Source of the DNA: Kangsaoukella pontilimi
GTDB taxonomy: Bacteria > Pseudomonadota > Alphaproteobacteria > Rhodobacterales > Rhodobacteraceae
Assembly (NCBI RefSeq): GCF_009830125.1
Contig: NZ_WUPT01000002.1
Coordinates: 964,001 to 1,028,000 of the forward strand
Reading direction: 5' to 3'
DNA length: 64,000 nucleotides
Part shown: piece by piece, positions 44,435 to 52,938 of the stretch
Numbering within the stretch: position 1 is the first letter of the stretch
How the letters are laid out: each line of letters opens with the position of its first letter
Translations under genes and position numbers: made by a program
Notes under the pieces: model-generated
What the model saw: only the letters and a program-made list of their open reading frames with translations
Told to the model about the DNA's origin: nothing
Database searches by the model: none

Positions 44435-45172
44435 TTAAATTTCGTCGCCGCCGTTATTCTTTCCGCCGGATTTTCCGGGGTCTCCGGTCTCGTCGCCGTT
44501 TCCGCGGCCCGAGTTTGGGTTTTTCGAGCTTCCGGTGTCGGGTTCGGACGACGTGTCCGGTTCGCTCGACGTGTCGGGTTCAGACGACGGGCCAGGGTCG
44601 CTGACCGCCGTCGGCTCGGGCGTCCGGTCGGTGAAGACCGCAACGGTAGAGCCGCCCTGCTCGATCACGCCCACAGGCGGGACGCGAATGAATTCATGCA
44701 CCTCGGTGATGGCGCGGCGGTTCAGGCGCTCGCGGTTCTCGGTATCGACCACGGGCGCGTCCTCGCCGAACGAGACGACCGCTTCCAGACGCTCCGGCTC
44801 AACCCCGAGGGACACGAGGTAGTCGACGACGCGATTGGCACGGCGCAGGCCCAGATCGGCATTGTATTCGATGTTGCCCACGCGGTCGGTGTGACCATAG
44901 ACGCGGAACTTCACGTTCGGATGGGCAAGGATCCAGGTGGCCTGGTCCTCCAGGTCGTCCTTGGCTTCGTCGTCAAGCACGTCCTTGTCGAAAGCAAAAT
45001 AAACAACTGATTCCGCTTCCCTCTGGAACCGGCGCTGAAGCGCCGTGATCGAGGAGGGTTGCGGGATTTGCAGGCTCACGGCGGAACGCGTGGTCTCCGG
45101 CATGCTGGCGCAGCCGGAGAGGGCGACTGCGCCAAGCGTGACGGAAATGATGCGGGAAGTCCGACGTCTCAT
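44435..45172 (-). CDS. OmpA-family lipoprotein
   Basis: A 245-residue protein from ATG 45172 with a lipoprotein signal (lipobox ALSGC, Cys at about 21). The OmpA-like peptidoglycan-binding domain (about 60-165) has VVYFAFDKDVLDDEAKDDLE, VYGHTDRVGNIEYN and ADLGLRRANRVVDYLV with ERLEAVVSFGEDAP. The C-terminal tail (about 190-245) is low complexity, with repeated SSEPDT units and a Gly/Asn-rich end, and probably disordered. It would tether the outer membrane to peptidoglycan. The upstream in-frame ATG at 45235 adds non-signal residues. Confidence 0.88.
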   Translation of the reverse strand: MRRRTSRIISVTLGAVALSGCASMPETTRSAVSLQIPQPSSITALQRRFQREAESVVYFAFDKDVLDDEAKDDLEDQATWILAHPNVKFRVYGHTDRVGNIEYNADLGLRRANRVVDYLVSLGVEPERLEAVVSFGEDAPVVDTENRERLNRRAITEVHEFIRVPPVGVIEQGGSTVAVFTDRTPEPTAVSDPGPSSEPDTSSEPDTSSEPDTGSSKNPNSGRGNGDETGDPGKSGGKNNGGDEI

Positions 45173-45562
45173 CGGGATCACCACTCTACTCGTTACAAAC
45201 ACAACGCTGCGGGACACGTGCGGCGTTGATGTCATTGTTAGGGCAGAAATGTGGCCGAAATTTGACGTGTTTTCATTTTATTAACAGCAGATTGCAAACG
45301 ATCCGGCGTCGCGATGCCGCATTGCCGAGCATCTGGAAACCGTTAACCGCTTTTGCCCGTATGGCGCGAAAAACCGCTCGCTAAATCGGGCAGGAATATG
45401 GCGCAAGCTTCTGCCCCGACGGTCATCCGAGTCGGTCTTCGGTTTCTTCTGTTTGCAAATACTCCCGCCGCAGGCGGAAAAGGCGGCCGAAGGCCGCCCC
45501 ACCGCGATCGGCGAAGCCCAGCGCAATTCCCGATGCGATTGCCCTCCGGCGCCGGTCTTGCC
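45173..45562. other. Intergenic region between ompA-like gene and leuA end
   Basis: About 390 bases. The left part carries the promoter side of the OmpA-lipoprotein gene, with AT-rich sequence at 45265-45290. The right part holds the leuA terminator and the GGAGTATTT element. No gene is seen. Confidence 0.6.
45443..45500 (-). terminator. leuA terminator with GGAGTATTT element
   Basis: On the minus strand GGCGGCC-TTC-GGCCGCC (45498-45482) is followed by TTTT. A few bases later comes GGGAGTATTTGCAAACAGAAGAA (about 45465-45443 written in full over two parts: GGGAGTATTTGC and AAACAGAAGAA). It lies 63 bases downstream of the leuA stop. The second part belongs to the recurrent element reported at 51257, 54698 and 58695. 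Confidence 0.8.
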
Positions 45563-47134
45563 TCAGCCCGCGTCCTTGTAGCTGACCTGCTTCACATCCG
45601 CGTCCGGATCGGACTTTTCGCGCCGGACCAGAAGCCGGTTCAGTGCATTCACATAGGCTTTTGCGCTGGCGACGACGGTGTCGGTGTCGGCGGACTGACC
45701 GGTGGCGATCCGGCCCTCTTCCTCCATCCGCACGCTGACCGTGGCCTGAGCGTCGGTGCCTTCGGTGACCGCGTGAACCTGATAGAGCTGCAGCCGCGCC
45801 TCGTGCGGAAAGAGTGTCTTGACCGCGTTGAAAGTCGCGTCGACAGGGCCGTCGCCCTGGGCTGTGGTCCGCACTTCCTTGCCGTCGATTTCCAGAATCA
45901 GGTCGGCCGACTGCGGCGCCTCGGTGCCGCAGATCACGCGCAGGAACTTGACCTTGATCCGGTCGTATTCCTCGCCCGATTCCTGATCGCGGACCAGTGC
46001 CAGCAGGTCATCCTCGAAGACCTCCTTCTTGCGGTCGGCCAGCGCCTTGAAGCGTACGAAGACATCGTTGAGCTGATTGTCGGCCAGGTCATAGCCCAGT
46101 TCCTTCAACTTCGAACGGAGCGCCGCGCGCCCAGAATGCTTGCCCATGACGATGTTTGTGGCCGAGAGGCCCACATCCTCGGGGCGCATGATCTCGAAGG
46201 TCTCCGCATTCTTCAGCATCCCGTCCTGATGGATGCCGCTCTCATGGGCGAAGGCGTTCTTGCCGACGATGGCCTTGTTGTATTGGACCGGAAAACCCGA
46301 GACCGTCGCGACCCGACGCGAGATATGCATCAGCTTTGTGGAGTCGACGCCGGTGTGGAACGGCATGATGTCATGGCGCACCTTCATCGCCATCACCACC
46401 TCTTCCAGCGCGGTGTTGCCGGCGCGCTCGCCCAGACCGTTGATCGTGCATTCGATCTGCCGCGCGCCGCCTTCGACGGCGGCCAGCGCGTTGGCGGTCG
46501 CCATGCCCAGGTCGTTATGGCAATGGGTGGCGAAGACCACCTCATCGGCGCCCGGCACCTCCGCGATGAGGCGGCGGATCAGTTCGGCGCTCTCGTTCGG
46601 GGCCGTATAGCCCACGGTATCGGGGATGTTGATCGTGGTCGCCCCGGCCTTGATCGCGATTTCGACGACGCGGGCGAGGTAATCCCATTCGGTCCGGGTG
46701 GCGTCCATGGGCGACCACTGCACGTTGTCGCAGAGGTTCCGCGCGTGGGTCACGGTGTCGTGGATGCGCTCGGCCATCTCGTCCTGGGTCAGGTTCGGAA
46801 TGGCGCGGTGGAGCGGCGACGTGCCGATGAAGGTATGGATGCGCGGCCGCCCGGCGTGGCGCACGGCTTCCCAGCAGCGGTCGATATCCTTGTAGTTCGC
46901 GCGGGCGAGGCCGCAGATAACCGCCTGTTTCGAGCGTTTGGCGATCTCGCTCACCGCGTCGAAGTCGCCTTCCGAGGCGATCGGAAAACCGGCCTCGATG
47001 ATGTCGACGCCCATGTCGTCGAGCAGTTCGGCGATCTCCAGTTTCTCGGCATGGCTCATGGTTGCGCCGGGAGATTGCTCGCCGTCACGCAGAGTGGTGT
47101 CGAAAATCACCACGCGGTTCTTGTCGTTCGTCAT
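45563..47134 (-). CDS. leuA: 2-isopropylmalate synthase
   Basis: A 523-residue enzyme that condenses 2-oxoisovalerate with acetyl-CoA in the first step of leucine synthesis. The catalytic domain begins IFDTTLRDGEQSPGATM, with metal ligand Asp and catalytic Arg, and includes FATHCHNDLGMATANALAAVEGGA (metal His pair) and INGLGERAGNTALEEV. The C-terminal regulatory domain (about 390-523) fits feedback control by leucine. It is preceded by a Leu-rich leader peptide gene and alternative hairpins, so expression is likely attenuated by leucine. The start has AAGGA about eight bases upstream. Confidence 0.96.
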   Translation of the reverse strand: MTNDKNRVVIFDTTLRDGEQSPGATMSHAEKLEIAELLDDMGVDIIEAGFPIASEGDFDAVSEIAKRSKQAVICGLARANYKDIDRCWEAVRHAGRPRIHTFIGTSPLHRAIPNLTQDEMAERIHDTVTHARNLCDNVQWSPMDATRTEWDYLARVVEIAIKAGATTINIPDTVGYTAPNESAELIRRLIAEVPGADEVVFATHCHNDLGMATANALAAVEGGARQIECTINGLGERAGNTALEEVVMAMKVRHDIMPFHTGVDSTKLMHISRRVATVSGFPVQYNKAIVGKNAFAHESGIHQDGMLKNAETFEIMRPEDVGLSATNIVMGKHSGRAALRSKLKELGYDLADNQLNDVFVRFKALADRKKEVFEDDLLALVRDQESGEEYDRIKVKFLRVICGTEAPQSADLILEIDGKEVRTTAQGDGPVDATFNAVKTLFPHEARLQLYQVHAVTEGTDAQATVSVRMEEEGRIATGQSADTDTVVASAKAYVNALNRLLVRREKSDPDADVKQVSYKDAG

Positions 47135-47164
47135 TTGATTTGTCCTTAGCGTCTGGTTTGTCTC

Positions 47165-47216
47165 TGTCGGCGCGTGAACCCCTCTGAGCGGTCGCGCCGA
47201 AAGGCACGCTCAGAGG
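47165..47216 (-). promoter_or_regulatory. leuA leader alternative hairpins
   Basis: On the minus strand CCTCTGAGCG (47216-47207) pairs perfectly with CGCTCAGAGG (47190-47181). CGGCGCG (47199-47193), lying in that loop, pairs with CGCGCCG (47174-47168). The first stem covers the last Leu codon and stop of the leader peptide, so a ribosome there would block it. The two pairings compete or make a pseudoknot. There is no strong U-run, so the switch may act on translation or through Rho. Confidence 0.6.
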
Positions 47217-47287
47217 CGGCTAAGGAGAAGAAGAAGGCCGAGGTCGCGCGGGGCGCGGACGGACACGTTATGTGAGACCTTGTTCAT
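47210..47287 (-). CDS. Leucine-rich leader peptide of leuA
   Basis: A 25-codon open frame, too short for usual gene finding. It begins MNKVSHNVSVRAPRD and ends LGLLLLLSRL, with seven Leu in its last ten codons including five in a row (CTT, CTT, CTT, CTC, CTT). It lies 75 bases upstream of leuA and its stop is inside a hairpin. A -35/-10 pair (TTTACA 47325-47320, TATCGT 47301-47296, 18-base spacer) would start RNA at or within two bases of its ATG, so it may be translated leaderless. This is the pattern of amino-acid attenuation. Confidence 0.82.
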   Translation of the reverse strand: MNKVSHNVSVRAPRDLGLLLLLSRL

Positions 47288-47295
47288 GGGGCCGG

Positions 47296-47325
47296 ACGAT
47301 AGGCGGAAGCCGCGCGGGTTGTAAA
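47296..47325 (-). promoter_or_regulatory. Probable leuA promoter
   Basis: TTTACA (47325-47320) and TATCGT (47301-47296) are separated by 18 bases on the minus strand. The expected transcription start falls at about 47289-47287, at the ATG of the leader peptide. Confidence 0.55.
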
Positions 47326-47416
47326 GCCCCAGAGCGCGCGCAAGCGATCTCTGCCTGACTGGCTTGTCCCGGAGGTTGGTCGGGCCTGCATTTCGCCGGC
47401 TTGCTTCAAGAGCGCC

Positions 47417-48832
47417 TCAGCGCGCCATCCGGAAGTATTCCGCCTCGAAATTATTCTCCAAACCCGCGCCGCCGCAGAAGCCCATATTCATGTTCGAGGT
47501 CGAGTCGATTTCGTCGCCGGACACCATCGACACACCTTCGATCCCGTTGGCATTGGCTTCGAAGTCGATCTTCTTCTGCGCAATGATCTGGCCGCCGAAG
47601 ATGTTGAGCTGCGCCGGGAAGTGCACGCCGCCCTTGGTGATGATCTGGACGCCGCCGCCCGGTGAACACCCGTCATCGAGGCCCAGCACAACGCCCGACG
47701 CGCCTGAAACGGCGGTGACGCTATCATTCAGCGAAACGATCAGGACATCGCGCAGCTCGACATTGGCACCGATGCTGATGAGGCAATCCGTATAGATCAC
47801 CCCGTTGGTCAGCACGGTATTGGCGGGAATCCGAAGGGTGCTGTAATTTCCGCCACCGCCACCGCCACCGCCGCCTTTACCGTTCCCGTTGCCATTCCCG
47901 CCGCCGCCGTTGCCGTTCCCGCCGCCGCCTCCGCCGCCACCGGCCCCGTTGCACATGAATTCGTGGATCTCGCCCGGCATCCAGACCGAGGCGTCCAGGT
48001 TCGTCGATGCCGAGAGGGCGTTGTTCTTGACGGGCCAGTCCAGATAGTCGTCGCGCCAGTAGGAAGATGACCGGTCGCGGAAAAAAGCCGCGATATCGTC
48101 GATCCTTTGCAGGATCTTGATCCGGTAGGCGCCGCTTCTGAGGGCGCGTTCCAGCCCAGGGTTGCTGTTGAAACCGCCTGTCGGCATGACGAGTGTCCTC
48201 TCGTCGGGCATCGATACGATCGTGCCGGTCTGGAAGACGTTGTTGTTGTTCACCTCGACATGCGCGTTCGAGTGAATGCAGAAGCCGTTCAGATACGTGT
48301 TGTTCGACTGAACATCGACCCGCGCATCCGCGACGAACCCCTCGCGCAGGCAGGTGGGATAGTAGGTCTCGTACACCGATTGCGTGCGGACATCGAAGCC
48401 CTCCATCCCGATGAACCGCAGGAAGAAGGTTGTGAGCGCATTCGACCGCGAGCTGGCCTGTTGGGTGGTTACCAGAACCGCGTCATCCGCACCCGGGGCA
48501 ATCTGAAAGACTTCGTTCGCCGCGTCCCAGTAGCCGAATTGAATGTCGGCTGCTGTGATGGCGTTGCCGTAATTGCCGGGCGGCATGCTGGCCTGTGCGA
48601 TAGCGACAGCGATGTCTTTTGCTTCGGCCTCGGTCTTGAACTCACGTGTGCTGAGCGCTGCATGTGCAGCGGCGTCGGCGGCGACCTGAAGCTGCGTCTT
48701 GGCGCGCATCGCGTTCATCACGTCGAGGCCAAGTCCTGCGACGATCATCATTGTGACGGCGAGAAACAGGGCGAGGACCGTGATCCCGCCACATTCATCA
48801 TCCTTCCAGGTGCTGATCCGCCGCGCAAGCAT
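47417..48832 (-). CDS. TadG-like secreted/membrane protein with polyglycine tract
   Basis: A 471-residue protein. The start is uncertain; ATG 48832, 48844 and 48895 are possible, all without a clear ribosome site. It begins with an N-terminal pilin-like segment (CGGITVLALFLAVTMMIVAGLGLDVMNAMRAKTQLQ in the genome, here in parts: GGITVLALFLAVTMM and DVMNAMRAKTQLQVAADAA). This is the TadE/TadG signature with QxAADAAAHA. A Gly/Asn-rich low-complexity run of about 35 residues lies around 320-355. The rest is beta-rich and could be secreted. Flp-pilus genes are not next to it, so its partner system is unknown. Confidence 0.8.
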   Translation of the reverse strand: MLARRISTWKDDECGGITVLALFLAVTMMIVAGLGLDVMNAMRAKTQLQVAADAAAHAALSTREFKTEAEAKDIAVAIAQASMPPGNYGNAITAADIQFGYWDAANEVFQIAPGADDAVLVTTQQASSRSNALTTFFLRFIGMEGFDVRTQSVYETYYPTCLREGFVADARVDVQSNNTYLNGFCIHSNAHVEVNNNNVFQTGTIVSMPDERTLVMPTGGFNSNPGLERALRSGAYRIKILQRIDDIAAFFRDRSSSYWRDDYLDWPVKNNALSASTNLDASVWMPGEIHEFMCNGAGGGGGGGGNGNGGGGNGNGNGKGGGGGGGGGNYSTLRIPANTVLTNGVIYTDCLISIGANVELRDVLIVSLNDSVTAVSGASGVVLGLDDGCSPGGGVQIITKGGVHFPAQLNIFGGQIIAQKKIDFEANANGIEGVSMVSGDEIDSTSNMNMGFCGGAGLENNFEAEYFRMAR

Positions 48833-49018
48833 ATATTTTATCATATATTTAATGTGCGCCCACCCGCTTCTGACATACCGGAAACGTGGCAGCATTGCGG
48901 CAAAAGCGTGCCGCTCCTTCGGACTTTGCCAGGAAAACGGAAATAATGCGTTTAGCGCCGCGGATGTCGTCGGGGCGCCGGGATTGACCTGCTGCTTGGT
49001 GGAATTAGCTCGACCCAC

Positions 49019-49690
49019 ATGGTTGAAAAACAAGCACTCGTTATCGGCGCCTCGGGCGGTATCGGAAGCGCCGTCTCGACGGAACTCACCTCGCGCGGCT
49101 GGCAGGTCACCGGTCTGTCACGGTCCGGCGACGGGCTCGACGTGACCGACGAGGCGTCGGTCTCAGAGCATCTGGGGCGGCTCGATGGACCCTTCGGTCT
49201 GGTCTTTATCGCCACGGGCGCGCTGACTTCGGCGGGCCACGAGCCGGAGAAGGCAGTGAAGGAAGTTACGCCCGAAGCGCTGGCCGGTCAGTTTGCGGTG
49301 AATGCGCTCGGCCCGATGCTGGTTCTCAAGCACGTGCTGCCGCTCATCCCGCGCAAAGCGCCCGCGACGATCGCGGCGCTTTCGGCGCGTGTGGGCTCGA
49401 TCGGCGACAATCGGATCGGCGGTTGGCACAGCTACCGCGCCTCGAAAGCCGCGCTCAATCAGCTCTTCCACGGGGCCGCGGTCGAACTGGCGCGCACGCA
49501 CAAGCAGGCTACGCTCTTGTTGCTACATCCCGGCACAGTGGCGACGCCCTTCACCGAGAAGTACGCCGGCCGCCACAAGACCGTCCAACCGGAAGAGGCG
49601 GCGCGGAACCTCGTCGACGTGGCTCTTGGGAAGGGGCCCGAGGACAGCGGCCGCTTTTTCGACTACGCCGGCAAGGCGGTGCCGTGGTGA
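49019..49690 (+). CDS. SDR-family oxidoreductase coupled to photolyase
   Basis: A 223-residue short-chain dehydrogenase related to the C-factor/CsgA group. ALVIGASGGIGSAV is the cofactor loop, FAVNALGPMLVLKHVLPL the central segment, and YRASKAALNQLF carries the catalytic YxxxK (Tyr and Lys). HPGTVATPFTEKYAG closes the pocket. The stop overlaps the GTG start of the photolyase gene by four bases, an arrangement common in Rhodobacteraceae. The substrate is unknown. Confidence 0.9.
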   Translation: MVEKQALVIGASGGIGSAVSTELTSRGWQVTGLSRSGDGLDVTDEASVSEHLGRLDGPFGLVFIATGALTSAGHEPEKAVKEVTPEALAGQFAVNALGPMLVLKHVLPLIPRKAPATIAALSARVGSIGDNRIGGWHSYRASKAALNQLFHGAAVELARTHKQATLLLLHPGTVATPFTEKYAGRHKTVQPEEAARNLVDVALGKGPEDSGRFFDYAGKAVPW

Positions 49691-51213
49691 CCCGGCTTGT
49701 TCTGGTCCTGGGCGACCAGTTGAGCACCGGCCTTTCGGCCTTGTGCTCGGCCGACAAGGACAGCGATGTGGTCGTCATGGCCGAGGTCATGGAAGAAGCG
49801 ACCTATGTCCGCCACCATGCCAAGAAGATCGCTTTCATCTTTTCTGCCATGCGCCACTTCGCACAAGCGCTCGAGGATGACGGCTGGACTGTCGCTTATA
49901 GCCGGCTTGACGATGACGACGCTCACAAGACCATCGCCTCGGCCCTTCTGGGGGCGGCAGAGAGGTACGGCGCGGACAAGGTGATCGCCACGCGCCCCGG
50001 CGAATGGCGGCTGATCGAGATGCTCGAAGACCTGCCGCTCGATGCCAAAGTTCTGGAAGATGACCGGTTCATCGCGACCGAGGCGGAATTCGCGGACTGG
50101 GCGGCGGGCCGCAAGGAACTCCGGATGGAGTGGTTCTACCGCGAGATGCGGCGCAAGACGGGGCTTCTCATGGACGGCGATGACCCGGAGGGCGGCAAGT
50201 GGAATTACGATCACGACAACCGGAAGGCGCCGCCCGAAGCCGTCGACGCCTCGGGGCCGATGTCATTCACTCCCGACGAGATCACCGAAGAGGTGCTGAC
50301 CCTCGTCGAAGAGCGCTTTCCCGACACGTTCGGCCACCTCCGCCCCTTCGATTTCGCCGTCGAGCAGGGGCAGGCACGGCGCGCGCTGTCGCATTTCATC
50401 AAAACGGCCTTGCCGGATTTCGGCGACTATCAGGACGCGATGCTGCGGGGTGAACGGTACCTCTATCACTCGGTTCTGAGCCTTTACATGAACACGGGGC
50501 TTCTCGACCCGATCGAGGTGGCGAAGGCCGCCGAAGACGCGTACCGCTCCGGCGACGTGCCCCTGAATGCCGCCGAGGGGTTCATCCGTCAGATCATCGG
50601 CTGGCGCGACTACATGCGCCACCTCTGGTACCATCAGGGGCCGGGCTATGAGCGGAAGAACGGGCTGAACCATCAGCGGAAACTGCCCGAGTTCTTCTGG
50701 ACCGCCGAGACCGACATGGCCTGCATCCGTGACACGGTCGAGCAGACGATCGAGACCGCCTATGCGCACCACATCCAGCGGCTCATGGTCACGGGCAATT
50801 TCTTCCTGCTCGCGGGCATCGACCCGGCCGAGGTCTATGACTGGTACCTGTCGGCCTATATCGACGCCTTCGGCTGGGTCATGGCGGGCAATGTCATCGG
50901 CATGAGCCAGTTCGCCGATGGCGGCATCGTCGCGTCGAAACCCTATGTCTCGTCGGCCAACTACATCGACAAGATGTCGGACTATTGTGGCGACTGCGCC
51001 TATTCGGCCAAGACCAAGACGGGCGAGGGGGCCTGCCCCTTCAATCTGCTCTACTGGGCCTTCCTCGACCGGCAGCGGGACCGGTTCAAAGGCAACCCGC
51101 GCATGGCGCAGATGTATGCGACATGGGACCGGATGAAGGACGACAAGCGCGAGACGATCCTGAAGGAGGCCGGGGCGTTTCTCGAAAGGATGTCGAAAGG
51201 CGAGCGTGTCTGA
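49687..51213 (+). CDS. FeS-BCP (6-4) photolyase/cryptochrome, PhrB type
   Basis: A 508-residue flavoprotein of the FeS-BCP class. The N-terminal Rossmann domain opens LVLVLGDQLSTGLSAL, and the FAD domain includes GFIRQIIGWRDYMRHLWY and HHIQRLMVTGNFFLLAG. Four Cys at 346, 434, 437 and 450 have exactly the spacing of the 4Fe-4S ligands of Agrobacterium PhrB (350, 438, 441, 454). The expected reaction is light-driven repair of (6-4) pyrimidine photoproducts, with 6,7-dimethyl-8-ribityllumazine as the usual antenna. The start is GTG 49687 in the GTGA overlap with the SDR. Confidence 0.93.
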   Translation: MTRLVLVLGDQLSTGLSALCSADKDSDVVVMAEVMEEATYVRHHAKKIAFIFSAMRHFAQALEDDGWTVAYSRLDDDDAHKTIASALLGAAERYGADKVIATRPGEWRLIEMLEDLPLDAKVLEDDRFIATEAEFADWAAGRKELRMEWFYREMRRKTGLLMDGDDPEGGKWNYDHDNRKAPPEAVDASGPMSFTPDEITEEVLTLVEERFPDTFGHLRPFDFAVEQGQARRALSHFIKTALPDFGDYQDAMLRGERYLYHSVLSLYMNTGLLDPIEVAKAAEDAYRSGDVPLNAAEGFIRQIIGWRDYMRHLWYHQGPGYERKNGLNHQRKLPEFFWTAETDMACIRDTVEQTIETAYAHHIQRLMVTGNFFLLAGIDPAEVYDWYLSAYIDAFGWVMAGNVIGMSQFADGGIVASKPYVSSANYIDKMSDYCGDCAYSAKTKTGEGACPFNLLYWAFLDRQRDRFKGNPRMAQMYATWDRMKDDKRETILKEAGAFLERMSKGERV

Positions 51214-51256
51214 CGGCCGCCCGCCCGATCCCGTACCCGCGCGCTCTCATCCGCAA

Positions 51257-51332
51257 TTCTTCTTTTCGTAAATACTCCGGGGAGGTTCGGAGGGGCAGCG
51301 CCCCTCCGACGGATCGACGCGCCGAAGGCGCG
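51257..51332 (-). terminator. MORN gene terminator hairpins with GGAGTATTT element
   Basis: On the minus strand two hairpins follow the MORN stop: CGCGCC-TTC-GGCGCG (51332-51318), and CGGAGGGGC with GCCCCTCCG (51308-51288). Then comes CCCCGGAGTATTTACG and AAAAGAAGAA (51282-51257). It also ends the photolyase transcript from the other side. The last part is the recurrent element. Confidence 0.75.
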
Positions 51333-51357
51333 GCGAAACCTTGATCGGTCTCCGGGA

Positions 51358-52782
51358 TCAGTTCGCGCTGGTCGCGGGCTCGTCCGAAAGCTGACCGTCC
51401 ACCCATTCGCCCGAGGCCTCTTCTCCGCTCGCATAACGGATCGTGCCTTCGCCTTGCCGCTTGCCGCGTTCGAACATGCCCTCGTAGACATCGCCGTTGG
51501 CATAGGTGGCCACGCCCATCCCGTCGATCTCACCATCCGACCACGCGCCGGTATAGGTGAAGCCGTCGGGCATGGTGATCGTGCCTTGGCCGTCGCGCTG
51601 ACCGGCGACAAAGCTGCCCTCGTAGACCGTGCCGTCTGAATAGGTGGCCACGCCTTCGCCCTCGCGCTGACCGTCGACCCACTGACCCTCATAGGTGTAC
51701 CCGTCTGCAAAGGTCATCTTGCCCTGGCCGTGCATCTTGGCGTCCCGGAACTCGCCCTCGTAGACGAGGCCGTTGGCATAGGTCGCAACGCCCGTGCCGT
51801 CGATTACCCCTTCCTTCCACTCGCCTTCATAGGTGTTGCCGTCGGGATAGATGATCGTGCCGGTGCCGTCGGCGAGATCGTTGGCGAAGGTGCCGGTATA
51901 GACCGAACCGTCGGGATAGGTGACCTGACCCTCGCCCTCGATCCGGCCCGAGACCCACTGACCCACATAGACGTAGCCGTCGGTGCCGGTGAAGGTGCCC
52001 TGACCCTGCCGCCGGTCATCCACGAAGGTGCCTTCGTAGACGTCGCCATTGGCATAAGTGACCGTGCCTTCGCCCTGACGCTTGCCGTCGACGAGCTGGC
52101 CTTCGTAGACGTCGCCGTTGGCCTGCGTCAGGATGCCGGTCCCGTTGATCTGGCCATTGGCCCAGGTGCCCTCATAGGTCAGACCGTCGGGCATGGTCAG
52201 CGTGCCGGTCCCCTCGCGGACGCCGCGCACGAGCTGGCCCTGGTAGATGGTGCCGTCCGGGTACTCGATCCGGCCCTCGCCTTCCTTGATGCCGCGGACC
52301 CAGTCGCCTTCGTAGACATAGCCGTTCGGGCTTTCCATCCGGCCCTGACCGTCATGGAGCGCCTCGGCAAAGCCGCCTTCATAGCGCACGCCGTTGGCAT
52401 AATTGGCGACGCCCTGACCGTTGATCTTGCCGTCTTTCCATTCGCCCGTGTAGGTGCCGCCATCGGCGAAGGTGATGCTGCCCTGTCCTTCGGGCTTCCC
52501 GGCGGCGAATTCGCCTTCGTAGACCGAACCATTCGGAAACTCGGCGCGGCCTTGTCCGCGGATTTCGCCATCGACCCATTCGCCTTCGTAGACATAGCCG
52601 TTCGGCAGCCGGTAGGTGCCGGTGCCGTGCTGCTTGCCGTCCCGGAAGGTTCCTTCGTACACGCCGCCGTCGTCGTATTCCTTGGTGACGACCTCGCCAT
52701 CCTGTGCAAAGGCGGGCGTGCCGAGGGCGAGGGCGAGCGCAAAGGCGCCGGCGGTCGTGAATAGCTTGGTCCGATCTGCCAC
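51358..52782 (-). CDS. Secreted MORN-repeat protein (18 repeats)
   Basis: A 474-residue protein with a Sec signal peptide (KLFTTAGAFALALALGTPAFA) and 18 full 23-residue MORN repeats from about residue 38 to 455, with a partial one after. Each follows G-x-x-Y-x-G-x-[FWL]-x-x-G-x-x-x-G-x-G-x-x-x-x, for example GDVYEGTFVDDRRQGQGTF. The repeats form a long twisted beta-hairpin. Most bacterial MORN proteins with a signal peptide are uncharacterised and probably act at the membrane or wall. The neighbours give no clear partner. Confidence 0.92.
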   Translation of the reverse strand: MADRTKLFTTAGAFALALALGTPAFAQDGEVVTKEYDDGGVYEGTFRDGKQHGTGTYRLPNGYVYEGEWVDGEIRGQGRAEFPNGSVYEGEFAAGKPEGQGSITFADGGTYTGEWKDGKINGQGVANYANGVRYEGGFAEALHDGQGRMESPNGYVYEGDWVRGIKEGEGRIEYPDGTIYQGQLVRGVREGTGTLTMPDGLTYEGTWANGQINGTGILTQANGDVYEGQLVDGKRQGEGTVTYANGDVYEGTFVDDRRQGQGTFTGTDGYVYVGQWVSGRIEGEGQVTYPDGSVYTGTFANDLADGTGTIIYPDGNTYEGEWKEGVIDGTGVATYANGLVYEGEFRDAKMHGQGKMTFADGYTYEGQWVDGQREGEGVATYSDGTVYEGSFVAGQRDGQGTITMPDGFTYTGAWSDGEIDGMGVATYANGDVYEGMFERGKRQGEGTIRYASGEEASGEWVDGQLSDEPATSAN

Positions 52783-52938
52783 GTCTGGTTCCCTTTGGCC
52801 TCATCTCAGGACTTCGCGCCTGTCGGCCAAAATCTAATCAACCGGTCCCTGAGCCGCAACGCTTTTCCCCGGCGACGTCCCGCCGCCCTTTTCCTCGGGC
52901 GAATACCTGCTAAGACGCGACGTCGAAGGAGAGGGCCA

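Noticed and set aside
45353-47149. A 598-codon open frame antisense to leuA
   Set aside because: leuA has full family motifs on the minus strand; the other frame is a codon-usage shadow.
51360-52760. Regular 69-bp periodicity that could look like a CRISPR or satellite array
   Set aside because: The period equals 23 codons and encodes MORN repeats; there are no unique spacers and no cas genes.
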